Shown in pieces: positions 1-12,270 of a DNA stretch of 64,000 nt (position 1 is the first letter of the stretch; each line of letters starts with the position of its first letter). The DNA lies in NCBI GenBank assembly GCA_039707655.1, contig CM077676.1, positions 189,282,936 through 189,346,935 on the forward strand. Reading direction: 5' to 3'. Source of the DNA: Elymus sibiricus (lineage: Eukaryota; Streptophyta; Magnoliopsida; Poales; Poaceae). The position numbers and the translations under genes are program-made. The notes beneath the pieces were generated by a model. That model made no database searches, had not been told where the DNA came from, and saw only the letters and a list, made by a program, of their open reading frames with translations.

Positions 1-2331
1 TAAGTGCCGTTGGTTTTCTCGGGCGCAAGAATTCGCGATGGACATGAACATCCTTCCCCTGGGCGCGTATGATGCGATTCTTCGAATGGATTGGTTGCAA
101 GAACACGACCCAATGAGTGTGGATTCGCGAGGCAAGCATATGCTGATCGCTACCCCGATGGGTCCGGTTCATCTTCAGGGCCATACCGGCAGCACCGCGC
201 CCTGCTCGGAGATTAACAGCCTGCAGCTGCACTGCTCACAACACTAGGGGTCATTGGTGCAAGTCGTACAATTCTATCAGGTCTCGGACAACGATGAACT
301 GTTTGCACCAACTCCAGGCAACATCCAAGCAGCTATTGATCAGTTCCAGGACATGTTTGGAGAACCCACGGAGCTGCCACCGCGATGCGCTTGTGATCAC
401 CACATTTCCTTGATGCCTGGGGCGCAACCTGTTAATCTAAGACCCTATAGACACAAGTCGAAGCACAAGTCTAAGAAAGAACAGGAGGTCCAAGAGCTGC
501 TGAAGGCAGGCATCATCCAAAAAATCTATAGTCCGTTCTCTTCTCTGGTGATCCTCATCAAAAAGAAGGATGGCTCATGGCGCATGTGCATTGATTACTG
601 GCACCTCAATGCCATGACTGTAGTGGGAAAGTATCTGGTGCCCATAATTGAAGAATTACTCGATGAGTTGCATGGGGCCAAGTGGTTCTCCAAGTTAGAT
701 ATGTGTTCATGCTACCACCAAATTCGTTTGGCAGAGAGTGAGGAGTTCAAAACAGCCTTTTAGACTCATTCTGGGCACTTCGAATTCAAGGTTCTATCCT
801 TTGGCCTCGCGGGCGCACCGGGAACATTCTGGGGGCCATGAATGATACATTGCATCCACTACTGAGGGTTTGTGTTGGTATTTTTTGATGATATTCTTTT
901 CTTCAGCAAAACTCTGAGTGATCATGCAAAGCATCTCAAGCAAGTGTTCATGCTCCTTCGCCGTGATCAATTGAAGGTACAACAGAGTAAATGCGCCTTC
1001 GGTCGGGAACATATCACGTACTTGGGACATGTGATCAATGCCGAGGGGGTCGCAACGGATCCTGCTAAAATCAAAGTTGTAGAGGCGTGGCCAACTCTGA
1101 CAAATGTCAAAGAGGTGTGCTAGTTTTTGGGATTAACTGGTTATTACAGTCGGTTCGTGAGGCAGTTTGGGGTGTTGGCTCGGCCTTTGTTCAACATGCT
1201 GAAGAAGGGTTCCCCATTCGTATGGACAGACAACACGGAACAGAGTTTTCGGGTGCTCAAAGAGGGATTGATCTTAGCCCCAGTTCTAGCACTACCCAAC
1301 TTTCAGGAACAGTTCACGGTCGAAATGGACACTTGTGACTTTGGCATTGGAGCAATCTTACAACAAGACGGGCACCCCATCGCCTTCATGAGCAAATCCC
1401 TCTGTCCCAAGTACCGTGGGTTGTCAACTTATGAGAAGGAGTACCTGGCGATCGTTGCAGCAGTGGACTAGTGGCGACCATACCTCCAATCAGCAGAATT
1501 CATTATTAAAACAGATCAACGGAGCTTAGTGCACTTGCAAGAGCAAAGACTTGTCACGCCATGGCAGCAACGAGCATTTACTAAGCTCCTTAGGTTGCAA
1601 TATCGGATCATCTACAAGAAAGGAATAGAGAATGGGATCGCGGATGCTCTTTCCTGCCTGCCCAAACCTGAAACCATGTTCGGGGTCTCATCTTGCCAAT
1701 CGGAATGGCTCGAGGACGTGATCGCAAGTTACAATTGCAACCCACACGCTCAGCTACTCCTGGAACAGTTAGCAATTAGACCTGACCCGAAAGGGCGTTT
1801 CAGTCTTGCACATGGCATCCTCTGTTTCCATGATTGCCACTGGTTAGGGGGCAGCACGATGTTGCAGCAACAGATCATCGCTGATTTCCACGACAGCCTC
1901 GTCGGGGGGCACTCCGGGTTTCCCCTAACCTACAAACACATCCGAAGACTGTTTGCCTGGCCCAAGATGAAGATCCATATCTTGTAGTATGTCAAATGTT
2001 GTCAAGTCTGCCAGCAAGCAAAGACTGAATGAGTAGCTTCTCCGGGTCTGCTGCAACCTCTACCAGTGCCTCGGGAATCTTGGGATATGATAACAATGGA
2101 TTTCATCGATGGTTTGCCTCAGTAAGGTCAGTACAAGTGCATCTAGGTTTTGGTCGATCGGATGACAAAATTTGCACATTTTCTGCCTCTTGCTCATCCT
2201 TACACTGCTTCTCGCATGTCACTACTCTTCATGCAACACATCTACCCTGTCCATGGGTTTCCCAATTCCATTGTTTCCGATCAAGATCCGGTCTTCACTA
2301 GCCACTTTTGGCAGAAACTCTTTCGCTACGC
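1..2331 (+). pseudogene. Chromovirus-like Ty3/gypsy pol, 5' part (protease-RT-RNase H-integrase), broken
   Basis: One reading frame (frame 2) gives the end of a protease domain (about 1-250), reverse transcriptase (about 400-1100, active-site FFDD near 885-900), RNase H (about 1250-1650), the integrase zinc region (H..H near 1890-1950, CxxC near 2000) and the integrase core up to SDQDPVFTS near 2275-2300. It would copy and integrate a retroelement. The frame is closed by stops at 245, 761, 1121, 1469 and 1985 (all TAG), TGA near 2028 and more near 2125-2150. A local double frameshift lies near 830-885. The integrase stops at 2331 because an LTR is inserted there; the remainder lies at 23832-24768. 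It is clearly dead. The clade call (Reina/Tekay) rests on the chromodomain-like C-terminus and short LTR of the other half. Confidence 0.9.
2327..2331. repeat. Left target-site duplication TACGC of the solo LTR
   Basis: TACGC stands immediately before the LTR start TGATACG at 2332. The same five bases follow the LTR end at 23827-23831, and integrase coding resumes there. Confidence 0.93.
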
Positions 2332-3292
2332 TGATACGCCCAATTTGCATCATGATTTCTTATTGATAATTATTATGTTTTTGATCATTATTTCACTTTA
2401 TGGTACAATTCTTATGCCTTTTCTCTCTTATTTTGCAAGATTCACATGAAGAGGGAGAATGCCGGCAGCTGGAATTCTGGACCTGAAAGGGGTGAAACAG
2501 AGATAGCTATTCTGCACAACTCCAAATGACCTAAAAATTTACGGAGAATTATTTTGGAATATATAAAAAATATTGGCAAAAGAATCAATAGGAGGGGACC
2601 CACCAGGCAGCCGCAAGCCTGGGGGCGCGCCCTACCCCCTGGGCGCGCCCCCAAGCTTGTGGGGCCCCTGGCAGGCCTCCGGCCCCCTCCTTCTGCTATA
2701 TGAAGCTATTTGCCCTAGAAAAAAATCAGAAGAAAACTTTCGGGACGAAGCGCCGCCGTCTCGAGGCGGAACTTGGGCAGGAGCTATTTTGCTCTTCGGC
2801 GGAGCGATTCCGCCGGGGATACTTCCCTCTGGGAGGGGGAAATCGAAGCCATCGACATCACCAACGATCCTCTCATCGTGGGAGGACCAATCTTCATCAA
2901 CATCTTCACCAGCACCATCTCATCTCAAACCCTAGTTCATCTCTTGTATTCAATCTTTGTCTCAAAACCTCAGATTGGTACCTGTGGGTTGCTAGTAGTG
3001 TTGATTACATCTTGTAGTTGATGCTAGTTGGTTTATTTGGTGGAAGATTATATGTTCAGATCCTTAATGCTATTCAATACCCCTCTGATCTTGAACATGA
3101 ATATGATTTGTGAGTAGTTACTTTTGTTCTTGAGGACATGGGAGAAGTCTTGTCATAAGTAGTCATGTGAATTTGGTATTCGTTCGATATTTCGATGCTA
3201 TGTATGTTGTGCTTCCTTTAGTGGTGTCGTGTGAACATCGACTACATGACACTTCACCATCTTTGGGCCTAAGGGAAGGCATTGTGGAGTAG
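2332..3292 (+). mobile_element. Solo LTR of an Athila-type gypsy family, left part
   Basis: It starts TGATACGCCC and matches the first 960 bases of the LTR at 3293-4807. It breaks at 3292, where a full element of the same family is inserted; the remaining 557 bases lie at 23270-23826. Together they give about 1518 bp, one LTR length, with no internal sequence of its own, so this is a solo LTR left by LTR-LTR recombination. A GC-rich hairpin sits at 2613-2660. Confidence 0.9.
3288..3292. repeat. Left target-site duplication AGTAG of the Athila-type element
   Basis: AGTAG precedes the LTR start at 3293 and is repeated at 23265-23269 after the 3' LTR end at 23264. Confidence 0.93.
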
Positions 3293-4807
3293 TGATACGT
3301 CCAATTTGCATCATGATTTCCTACTGTTATTTATTATGTTTTGGATCATTATTTCACTTTATGGTACAATTCTTATGCCTTTTCTCTCTTAATTTGCAAG
3401 ATTTACATGAAGAGGGAGAATGCCGGCAGCTGGAATTCTGGACCTGAAATAGCCATATCAGAGATACCTATTCTACAGACCTCCAATTGACCTAAAATTT
3501 CACAGAGATTTTTTATTGAATATATAAAAAATACTGGAGAAAAGAGATAACAGAGGGGACCCACCAGCTGCCCACAAGGCAGTAGGGCGCGGCCCCCCTG
3601 GGCGTGCCCTAGTGCCTTGTGGGGCCCACAGCTAGCGTCTGGCCCCCTCCTTCTGCTATATGAAGCCATTTGACCTAGAAAAAAAATCAAGAGAAGGCTT
3701 TCGGGACGAAGCGCCGCCGTCTCGAGGCGGAACCTGGGCAGGAGCTAATTTGCTCTCCAGTGGAGCGATTCCGCCGGGGATACTTCCCTTCGGGAGGGGG
3801 AAATCGAAGCCATCGACATCACCAACGATCTTCTCATAGTGGGAGGACCAATCTTCATCAACATCTTCACCAGCACCATCTCATCTCAAACCCTAGTTCA
3901 TCTCTTGTATTCAATCTTTGTCTCAAAACCTCAGATTGGTACCTGTGGGTTGCTAGTAGTGTTGATTAGATCTTGTAGTTGATGCTAGTTGGTTTATTTG
4001 GTGGAAGATTATATGTTCAGATCCTACTATTCAATACCCCTCTGATCTTAAACATGAACATGATTTGTGAGTAGTTACTTTTGTTCTTGAGGACATGGGA
4101 GAAGTCTTGTCATAAGTAATCATGTGAATTTGGTATTCGTTCGATATTTTGATGATATGTATGTTGTTACTTCCTTTAGTGGTGTCGTGTGAACGTCGAC
4201 TACATGACACTTCACCATCTTTGGGCCTAAGGGAAGGCATTGTGGAGTAGTAATTAGATGATGGGTTGCTAGAGTGACAGAAGCTTAAACCCTAGTTTAT
4301 GCGCTATTCCGTAAGGGGCTGATTTGGATCCACACGTTTCATGCTATGCTTAGAGTTATCTTAATTCTTCTTTCGTAGTTGCGGATGCTTGCAAGAGGGG
4401 GTAATCATAAGTGGCAGGCTTGTTCAAGTAAGAACAGCACCCAAGCACCGGTCCACCCACATATCAAATTATCAAAGTAGCGAACGCGAATCAAACAAAC
4501 ATGATGAAAGTGACTAGATGAAATTCCCATGTGTCCTCGAGAACGCTTTGCTTATTATACGAGTTCGTTCCGGCTTGCCCTTTTCTATAAAAGGGACTGG
4601 GCCACCTTGCTTCACTTTATTATACCTTTTACTTGTTACTTGTTACAAATTATCTTGCTATCAAAACTATCTGTTACCGCTACTTTCAGTACTTGCAGAG
4701 AATACCTTGCTGAAAACCGCTTGTCATTTCCTTCCGCTCCTCTTTGGGTTCGACACTCTTACTTATTGAAAGGACTACAATTGATCCCCTATACTTGTGG
4801 GTCATCA
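3293..4807 (+). repeat. 5' LTR of the Athila-type element
   Basis: It begins TGATACGTCC and ends GGGTCATCA, 1515 bp, paired with 21762-23264. It contains a GC-rich inverted repeat (arms about 3571-3592 and 3601-3623). It is inserted into another LTR of the same family. Confidence 0.93.
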
Positions 4808-4818
4808 AGACTCTTTTC

Positions 4819-4837
4819 TGGCGCCGTTGCCGGGGAG
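4819..4837 (+). promoter_or_regulatory. Primer-binding site, complementary to the tRNA-Asp 3' end
   Basis: The sequence TGGCGCCGTTGCCGGGGAG lies 11 bases after the 5' LTR. It is complementary to the 3' end of plant tRNA-Asp (…CCCCGGCAACGGCGCCA), the primer commonly used by Athila elements. Confidence 0.85.
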
Positions 4838-4913
4838 TGAAGCGCCTTTGGTGAGTGGAATTTGGTAAGGAAATATTTATATTACGTGCTGAAATTTATT
4901 GTCACTTGTCACT

Positions 4914-5675
4914 ATGGAAAGTAATCCTTTGAGGGGCTTGTTCTGGGTATCTTCACCTCAACTAGAAGAAATAAGAGTTTCTCCTCCACCTATTGAACCT
5001 ACTGAAAATATTTATTATGAAATTCCTTCGTGTATGATAGATAAAATGCTAGCTAATCCTTATGCAGGAGATGGAACGGTACATTCTGATATGCACTTGA
5101 TCTATGTGGATGAAATTTGTGGATTGTTTAAGCTTGCAGGTTTATCCGGAGATGGAGTTAAGAAGAGAGTATTCCCTTTATCTTTGGAGGGAAAGGCATT
5201 AAAATGGTATAGGCTATGTGATGATACTGATACATGGGACTGGAACCGGTTGAAGCTGGAATTCCACCAGAAATTTTATCCTATGCATTTGGTTCATCGT
5301 GATCGAAATTATATATATAATTTTTTGCCTCGTGAAGGAGAAAGTATCGCTCAAGCTTGGGGGAGGCTTAAGTATATGTTGCATACATGCCCCAATCATG
5401 AGCTCGCAAGAGAAATAATTCTTCAAAACTTTTATGCTCGGCTTTCTCATAATGATCAATCCATGCTCGATACTTCTTCTGCTGGTTCCTTTATGAAGAA
5501 AACTATTGAATCCAGATGGGACCTTCTTGAAAGAATTAAACGCAATTATGAGGATTGGGAAATCGACAAAGGTAATGTGTCAGGTATAAATCTTGAGTTT
5601 GATTGTGTTAAATCTTTATGGAAACTCATGCTTTTCGTAAGTTTAGTACTAAATATGGACTTGACTCTGAGATAG
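4914..5675 (+). pseudogene. Athila-type gag, N-terminal capsid region
   Basis: The first ATG of the frame is 4914. The frame is open to a stop at 5675, but homologous coding leaves it near 5612, where a T appears to be missing from a T run, and continues in the next frame as the reading frame from 5618. The protein carries the plant retrotransposon gag core: a KWY block near 5200 and the motif REGESIAQAWGRLK near 5331-5372. Gag forms the virus-like particle that packages element RNA. With the frameshift, gag and pol no longer form one polyprotein. Confidence 0.88.
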
Positions 5676-8600
5676 TAGCTACCTTTTGTGAATCTTTTGC
5701 TGCTCATGTTGATCTCCCTAAGGAGAAATGGTTTAAGTATCATCCACCTATTGAATTGAAAGAAGAACCTGCTAGTATTAAAGAAGAAACAATTGTTTAT
5801 CATGTTGATCCAGTTGTGCCATCTGCTTATATTGAGAAACCTCCTTTCCCTATTAGGATTAAAGAACATGCTAAAGCTTCAACTGTAGTCAATAAGAGTA
5901 AAATTAGAGCACCTAGACCTTCTGAGCAAATTAAAGTTGAACCTAGTGTTGCAATGGTTAAAGATCTTTTGGTTGATAACATTGATGGACATGTCATATA
6001 TTTCTGTGATGAAGCAACTAGAATTGCTAAGCCAGACCCTAAAGATAAAAACAAGCCTGTAGTTGGCATGCCTGTTATTTCTGTTAAAATTGGAGATAAT
6101 TGCTATCATGGTTTATGTGATATTGGTGCTAGTGTGAGTGCTATTCCGTTTACTCTCTATCAAGAAGTCATGACTGATATTGCACCCGTTGAGATTGAAG
6201 ATATTGATGTTACTATTAAGCTTGCAAATAGAGACACCATTTCACCGCTTGGGATTGTTAGAGATGTTGAAGCCTTGTGTGGTAAGATCAAATATGCTAC
6301 TGATTTTTTTGTTCTTGGATCGCCACAAGATGATTTTTGTCCCATTATATTTGGTAGACCCTTCTTGAATACTGTTAATGCTAAGATTGATTGCACTAAA
6401 GACATTGTTAGTGTTAATTTTGGTGAGATGTCTCATGATTTTAATTTCTCTAAGTTTCGTAGACAAACTCATGATAAAGAATTGCCTAGTAAGGATGAAA
6501 TTATTGGTCTTGCTTCTATTGCTGTGCCTCCTACTGATCTGCTAGAACAATATTTGCTTGAGCATGAGAATGACATGCATATGAGTGAAAGAAATGAAAT
6601 AGATGAATTATTCTTTAAACAAGCACCTATCCTTAAACATAATCTGCGTGTTGAAACCTTGGGAGGTCCAACTCCACCCAAGGGTGATCCTGTGTTTGAA
6701 TTGAAGCAATTACCTGATACTCTTAAATATGCTTATCTTGATGAAAAGAAGATATATCATGTTATTATTAGTGCTAACCTTTTAGAGCATGAAGAAAAGA
6801 GATTACTTAAAACTCTGAGGAAGCACCGTGCCGCTATTGGATATACTCTTGATGGTCTTAAGGGCATTAGTCCCACTTTATGTCAGCATAAAATTCATAT
6901 GGAGCCAGATGCTAAACCCGCTGTTGATCATCAACGAAGGCTGAACCCTAAAATGAAGGATGTGGTAAGAACTGAAATATTAAAGCTTCTGGAAGCAGGT
7001 ATAATTTATCCCATAGCTGATAGTAGATGGGTTAGTCCTATTCATTGTGTTCCAAAAAAGGAAGGTATTACCGTTGTTCCTAATGATAAAAATGAACTCA
7101 TCCCACAAAGAATTGTAACTGGTTATAGGATGGTAATTGACTTCAGGAAATTAAATAAAGCCACTAGAAAAGATCATTACCCCTTGCCTTTTATTGATCA
7201 AATGTTAGAAAGATTTTCTAAGCATACACACTTTTGTTTCCTAGATGGTTATTCTGGTTTCTCTCAAATACCTGTATCACCTGAAGATCAAGAGAAAACC
7301 ACCTTTACTTGTCCTTTTGGAACTTATGCTTATCGTCGTATGCCTTTTGGTTTATGTAATGCACCTGCTACCTTTCAAAGATGTATGACTGCTATATTCT
7401 CTGACTTTTGTGAAAAGATTGTTGAGGTTTTCATGGATGATTTCTCCGTTTATGGAACTTCTTTTGATGATTGCTTAAGCAACCTTGATCGAGTTTTGCA
7501 GAGATGTGAAGAAACTAATCTTGTCTTGAATTGGGAGAAGTGCCACTTTATGGTTAACAAAGGTATAGTCCTTGGGCATAAAATTTCTGAAAGAGGTATT
7601 GAAGTTGATAAAGCTAAGGTTGATGCTATTTAGAAAATGCCATGTCCTAAAGATATCAAAGGTATAAGAAGTTTCCTTGGTCATGCTGGTTTCTATAGAA
7701 GGTTTATAAAAGACTTCTCTAAAATTTCTAGACCTCTTACCAATCTCTTGCAAAAAGATGTTCCATTTGTTTTTGATGATGATTGTGTAGAAGCCTTTGA
7801 AATACTTAAGAAAGCCTTAATTTCTGCACCTATTGTTCAACCACTTGATTGGAACCTACCTTTTAAAATTATGTGTGATGCTAGTGATTATGCTGTTAGT
7901 GTTGTTCTAGGACAAAGAGTTGATAAGAAATTAAATGTTATCCATTATGCTAGTAAAAACTCTAGACAGCACTCAAAGAAATTATGCTACTACTGAGAAA
8001 GAATTTTTAGCAGTTGTGTTTGCATGTGATAAATTTAGATCTTATATTGTTGATTCCAAGGTTACTGTTCACATTGATCATGCTGCTATTAAATACCTTA
8101 TGGAAAATAAAGATGCTAAGCCTAGACTTATTAGATGGGTTCTTCTGCTACAAGAATTTGATTTGCATATTGTTGATAGGAAGGGAGCCGAGAATCCCGT
8201 AGCAGATAATTTGTCTAGAATGGAAAATGTTCTTGATGACCCACTTCCTATTAATGATGATTTTCCTGATGAACAATTAGCTGTGATAAATGCTTCTCGT
8301 AATACTCATTGGTATGCAGACTATGCTAATTACATTGTTGGTAAATACATACCACCTAGCTTTACATATCAACAAAAGAAAAAGTTTTTCTTTGATTTAA
8401 GACATTACTTTTGGGATGACCCACATCTATATAAAGAAGGAGTAGATGGTATTATTAGACGTTGTGTACCTGAGCATGAATAGGAACAAATCCTACGTAA
8501 GTGTCACTCCGAGGCCTATGGAGGACATCATGCGGGAGACCGAACTGCACATAAGGTATTACAATCTGGTTTTTATTGGCCTACTCTTTTCAAGGACGCA

Positions 8601-9638
8601 CGTAAGTTTGTCCTTTCTTGTGATGAATGTCAAAGAATTGGTAATGTTGGTAGACATCAGGAAATGCCTATGAATTATTCACTTGTTGTTGAACCATTTG
8701 ATGTTTGGGGTTTTGATTATATGGGACCTTTTCCTAAATCCAATGGGTATACTCATATTCTAGTTGCTGTTGACTACGTTACTAAGTGGGTAGAAGCTAT
8801 TCCAACTAGTAGTGCTGATCACAACACTTGTATTAAAATGCTTAAAGAAGTCATTTTCCCGAGGTTTGGAGTCCCTAGATATTTAATGACTGATGGTGGT
8901 TCACATTTTATTCATGGTGCTTTCCGTAAGTTGCTTGCTAAATATGATGTTAACCATAGAATTGCATCCCCTTACCATCCTCAGTCTAGTGGTCAAGTTG
9001 AATTAACTAATAGGGAAATAAAATTGATTTTGCAAAAGACCGTTAATAGATCCAGAAAGAATTGGTCTAAGAAACTTGATGATGCATTATGGGCTTACAG
9101 AACTGCATATAAAAATCCTATGGGTGTGTCTCCGTATAAAATGGTTTATGGAAAAGCATGTCATTTACCTCTTGAATTAGAACATAAAGCTTATTGGGCA
9201 ATTAAAGAACTTAATTATGATTTTAAACTTGCCGGTGAGAAGAGGTTATTTGATATTAGCTCCTTAGATGAATGGAGAACCCAAGCCTATGATAATGCTA
9301 AGTTGTTTAAAGAAAAAGTTAAAAGGTGGCATGACAAAAGAATTCAAAAACGGGAATTCAAAGTAGGTGATCATGTTTTATTATACAATTCTCGTTTGAG
9401 ATTCTTTGCAGGAAAACTTCTCTCTAAATGGGAAGGACCGTATATCATCGAAGAAGTTTATCGCTCCGGAGCCATCAAAATAAACAACTCCGAAGGCACT
9501 AATCCGAGAGTGGTGAATGGGCAAAGAATTAAGCACTATATTTCAGGTACTCCCATTAATGTTGAAACTAATATTATTGAAACAATTACACCGGAAGAGC
9601 ACATCAAAGAGTCCTTCCGGAACACTCCAGAACCCTGA
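5618..9638 (+). pseudogene. Athila-type gag C-terminus and pol (protease-RT-RNase H-integrase), broken
   Basis: The order is: rest of gag; aspartic protease with DIGAS near 6118-6132; reverse transcriptase about 6890-7560 with catalytic FMDD at 7430-7441; RNase H about 7750-8200; integrase zinc region about 8500-8640; DDE core from about 8700 (GFDYMGPFP, then TDGGSHF near 8890, then the SSGQVE glutamate near 9000); and a C-terminal region ending with TGA at 9638. Breaks: TAG at 7631-7633, an extra A in an A run near 7952 that shifts frame, and TAG at 8481-8483. All key catalytic motifs remain, so inactivation is fairly recent, consistent with the LTR divergence. Confidence 0.93.
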
Positions 9639-9980
9639 AAAGGGGTAGGTATGTGATACAGTAAGTAAACCGACTCCAAAAATTCCATAAAAATTATTTC
9701 TGTCAGTTTTGGAATATTAGAAAAATTACAAAAATAAGAAACAGCCGAGGGGACCCACGTGTCGCCCACAAGGCAGAAGGGCGCGGCCCCCCCTGGGGCG
9801 CGCCGTGGTGCCTTGTGGGCCCCACGTGTGCCTTCCCGACTCCTTTTTCTTCCCGTATGTTTGTTTTCCAAGATAAAAATTGTTTATATATACTCCCATA
9901 TGTTTTGACCACCGTATCGCAAGTTTTCTCCCTGTTCTTGTTTCGTGCTATTTTCTGCCAGACTCTTGGGGTCGAGCGCC
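9639..9980 (+). promoter_or_regulatory. Spacer after pol with LTR-like GC hairpin and TATA-like run
   Basis: This stretch has no ORF. It carries a GC-rich inverted repeat (arms about 9764-9788 and 9795-9820, including CCCACAAGGCA and TGCCTTGTGGG) of the same design as in this element's own LTRs. A TTTATATATACTCC run lies near 9885-9898, about 90 bases before the ATG at 9981. That arrangement suggests an internal promoter for the small ORF; this is inference. Confidence 0.45.
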
Positions 9981-10087
9981 ATGTCATATCAGGATTCGGA
10001 TGGGGAAAGCAATGCCTCTCATATTGTCGCAAACCCTAGAGTCTATGGGGACACTGATCCCTATGGTTGGACCTCTGATGAAGAGGA
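9981..10087 (+). pseudogene. Post-pol small ORF, 5' part (split by copia insertion)
   Basis: The ATG at 9981 opens an acidic frame of 35 codons, beginning MSYQDSDGES, that runs straight into the copia element at 10088. The frame continues at 19906-20209 once the insertion and one TSD copy are discounted, giving about 136 residues. It sits where Athila elements often carry an extra or env-like ORF, but I see no signal peptide or membrane segment. Function unknown. Confidence 0.6.
10083..10087. repeat. Left target-site duplication GAGGA of the copia element
   Basis: GAGGA lies directly before TGTAGGAG at 10088 and recurs at 19901-19905 after the 3' LTR. Confidence 0.93.
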
Positions 10088-11659
10088 TGTAGGAGATATG
10101 CCCTAGAGGCAATAATAAATGTTATTGATTATCTCCCTGTTCATAATTAGGTTTATGTTCCATGCTATAACTGCTATGGTTCTCGAGTCTACAATAACCA
10201 CGAGGCTCGGAGGAAGACTCATATGCACGTGTGGGATAATAAACGGTAAAATGTATTCCTAGTCAAGCCTCTATGACTGGCTCAAGTATTGCATGATGAT
10301 CCTGTTTTCCTGATCATGGGCATGGCTATGCCGGCAATTTTGAGGGCACAATTGTTGGTAGAACACTTGTGTTGAATCGACCCGATTGATGTTATGCTAT
10401 GAGATACATTCGTCATAAGTTTATGGTTAATAACACAGAGAAGTTAATGTTTGCATAATTCCTTAGACCATGAGAGTGTCGAGTTTCTTCATGCTTGCTT
10501 CATGAACTTTGGGGTTTGTTAAACGTCATCCGTAAATGGGTGGCTATTACGGCGGCTTACGGGTTCATGGAAAAGTATGTCAAGGGACTTGATAGCTCAA
10601 GATTGGGATTTGCTCCTCCGACGATGGAGAGATATCTCTGGGCCCTCTCGGTGTTACGGTATCCATCATCGTCTGGCCAGACACAGGGTGATTTGATCAC
10701 AGGGATGCCGGAACACGGGAACGAGAAAAGAGAACAATACCGGCAACGAGGTAACTGGCATTGTGGACAAGTGTTGATCCACGAGGATGCCGATGTTTCT
10801 CACCTCAGGTAATTGTAACATATCGCGAAGCAACAGGAATAGCTCACGGCAACTGGAGGTTCACTCGAATATTTATTCGTGTGGGTATAGGGATCGATAT
10901 GGGTGTCCACGGCTCCGATGTTGATCATTGATCGGAAGGGGTTCCAGGTCATGTCTATGCTTCACCGAACCTATAGGGTCACACGCTTAAGGGTCATCTA
11001 TCTGCTGAATACTAGACAGGGAGTCTGAGAGAAAAACACCGAAAAAGTTTCAGACACCGGAAAAGTTTCGGACAGCGGAAAAGTTCCGCAGAGAGGTCAC
11101 CGGATGAGTTCCGGTGAAACTGAAAAGTTGTTTCAGAGGATACCATAAAGTCAAATTGGTTTTGGCACATGCCTGATAATTCTTGGAGGGTGCCAGAATC
11201 ATTCTGGAAACTTTCTGGAATTTTCCGGGATGAAAACCGGAAATGTTCCGGAGCTGCCGAAACCGCTTCAGATGCTTTTCGCAGATGAAATCACTAAACC
11301 GGAATTGTTCCGGCTCGCGTTGAAAATTATTTTGGTGGGTACTAGAATTGTTCTAAGCCCACATGAATATTTTCAGTTCGATCAGACGCTGAAAAATGTC
11401 GTCGTGAATAGTGAAAGTGCTTTTTGGGATATTTTTGGAAAGCCACCTTTTGGGGCTTTGCTCCAAAAGATCTTGGGGATGACATGGATGGATAGGGGCC
11501 AATTTTGGGGCCCCACATGAGGGTGTGGCCGGCCACATGGTGGACTCCTTCATGGAGTCCCCCTTGTTCCTTGGTTTCACCTTTTAGGTCCTTGGGAAGG
11601 ACTTCTTTCCATGTGGGTTTTGGGTCTTCTTGTAAAACCACCCTACCCCTTGGGTTTCC

Positions 11660-11667
11660 TATAAATA
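11660..11667 (+). promoter_or_regulatory. LTR TATA box
   Basis: TATAAATA, followed 15-35 bases later by a transcript-leader-like sequence, at the expected U3/R position of a copia LTR. The 3' LTR copy is at 19310-19317. Confidence 0.7.
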
Positions 11668-11891
11668 GGAGGTGTGTGGGCTGCCATAAGACACACTCTT
11701 GCTCTCATACACAAAGCCATGCATGATCTGGCATTCTTCTCTCCCTCCCAACGAAATAGTTTCGTAGAGCCGAAAGGCTGTCTGGGTTCCGGCAGGAACT
11801 AGTTCTGGACGGCGAAGCCCTGCCGGATAGATGACACCGTATGTGTGCAACTCTGTAGAGAGATCGTAGTTTCGGTCTTAGTTCGAGAGTG

Positions 11892-12043
11892 CCTCCCGAA
11901 GGGCTGTCCGTGTGACCGTCCGAGTTTTGGAGGTCCTCCCGAAGGGCTGTCCGAGTGACAGTCCGAGTTTTGGAGGTCCTCCCGAAGGGCTGTCCGCGAC
12001 ACCGTCCGGGGGACTGTGTGACCGCCTCCCGGAGGGCTGTCCG
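11892..12043 (+). repeat. 43-bp tandem repeat in the copia LTR leader
   Basis: Units beginning CCTCCCGAAGGGCTGTCCG start at 11892, 11935 and 11978, with a diverged fourth at 12025. The same array is at 19542-19693 in the 3' LTR. Confidence 0.88.
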
Positions 12044-12250
12044 CGGGGCAGATGAGGGTATACATCCTCGCGGTTGGGAGGTTGTAAAATCCTAGCTGCG
12101 GGGATCTGCACCGCCGATCGTCATCGACTCTACTTCCGCTGCGCTACGAGTCGGTAACGATAATGATCAAACCTTGTATGCAGTCTCCATAGTGGTCCTG
12201 GGCTGGTGCGTAGGTCGGAAATTTTTTGTTTTCTGCTGCGTTCCCCAACA

Positions 12251-12270
12251 GTGGCATCAAGAGCCGTGCT
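12251..12270 (+). promoter_or_regulatory. Copia primer-binding site
   Basis: GTGGCATCAAGAGCCGTGC directly follows the 5' LTR. It resembles the TGGTATCAGAGC site complementary to initiator tRNA-Met, with differences. Confidence 0.6.

Larger units (their letters stand above)
10088..12250 (+). repeat. 5' LTR of the copia element
   Basis: A TG…CA-bounded 2163-bp LTR. It holds CCGGAA/TTCCGG palindromes (about 11037-11330), a TATA box TATAAATA at 11660-11667 and a 43-bp tandem repeat (11892-12043). Short ORFs inside recur in the 3' LTR because the LTRs are copies; they are not genes. Confidence 0.95.

Noticed and set aside
2573..3021. ORFs in the LTR of the Athila-type family (2573-3021, 3760-3969, 22086-22445)
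   Set aside because: The same short frames appear in each LTR copy and cross the GC hairpin; not conserved as protein.
11230..11641. ORFs on both strands in the copia LTR (also 18880-19291)
   Set aside because: They recur identically in both LTRs, overlap the promoter region and have no domain; they are consequences of LTR sequence.
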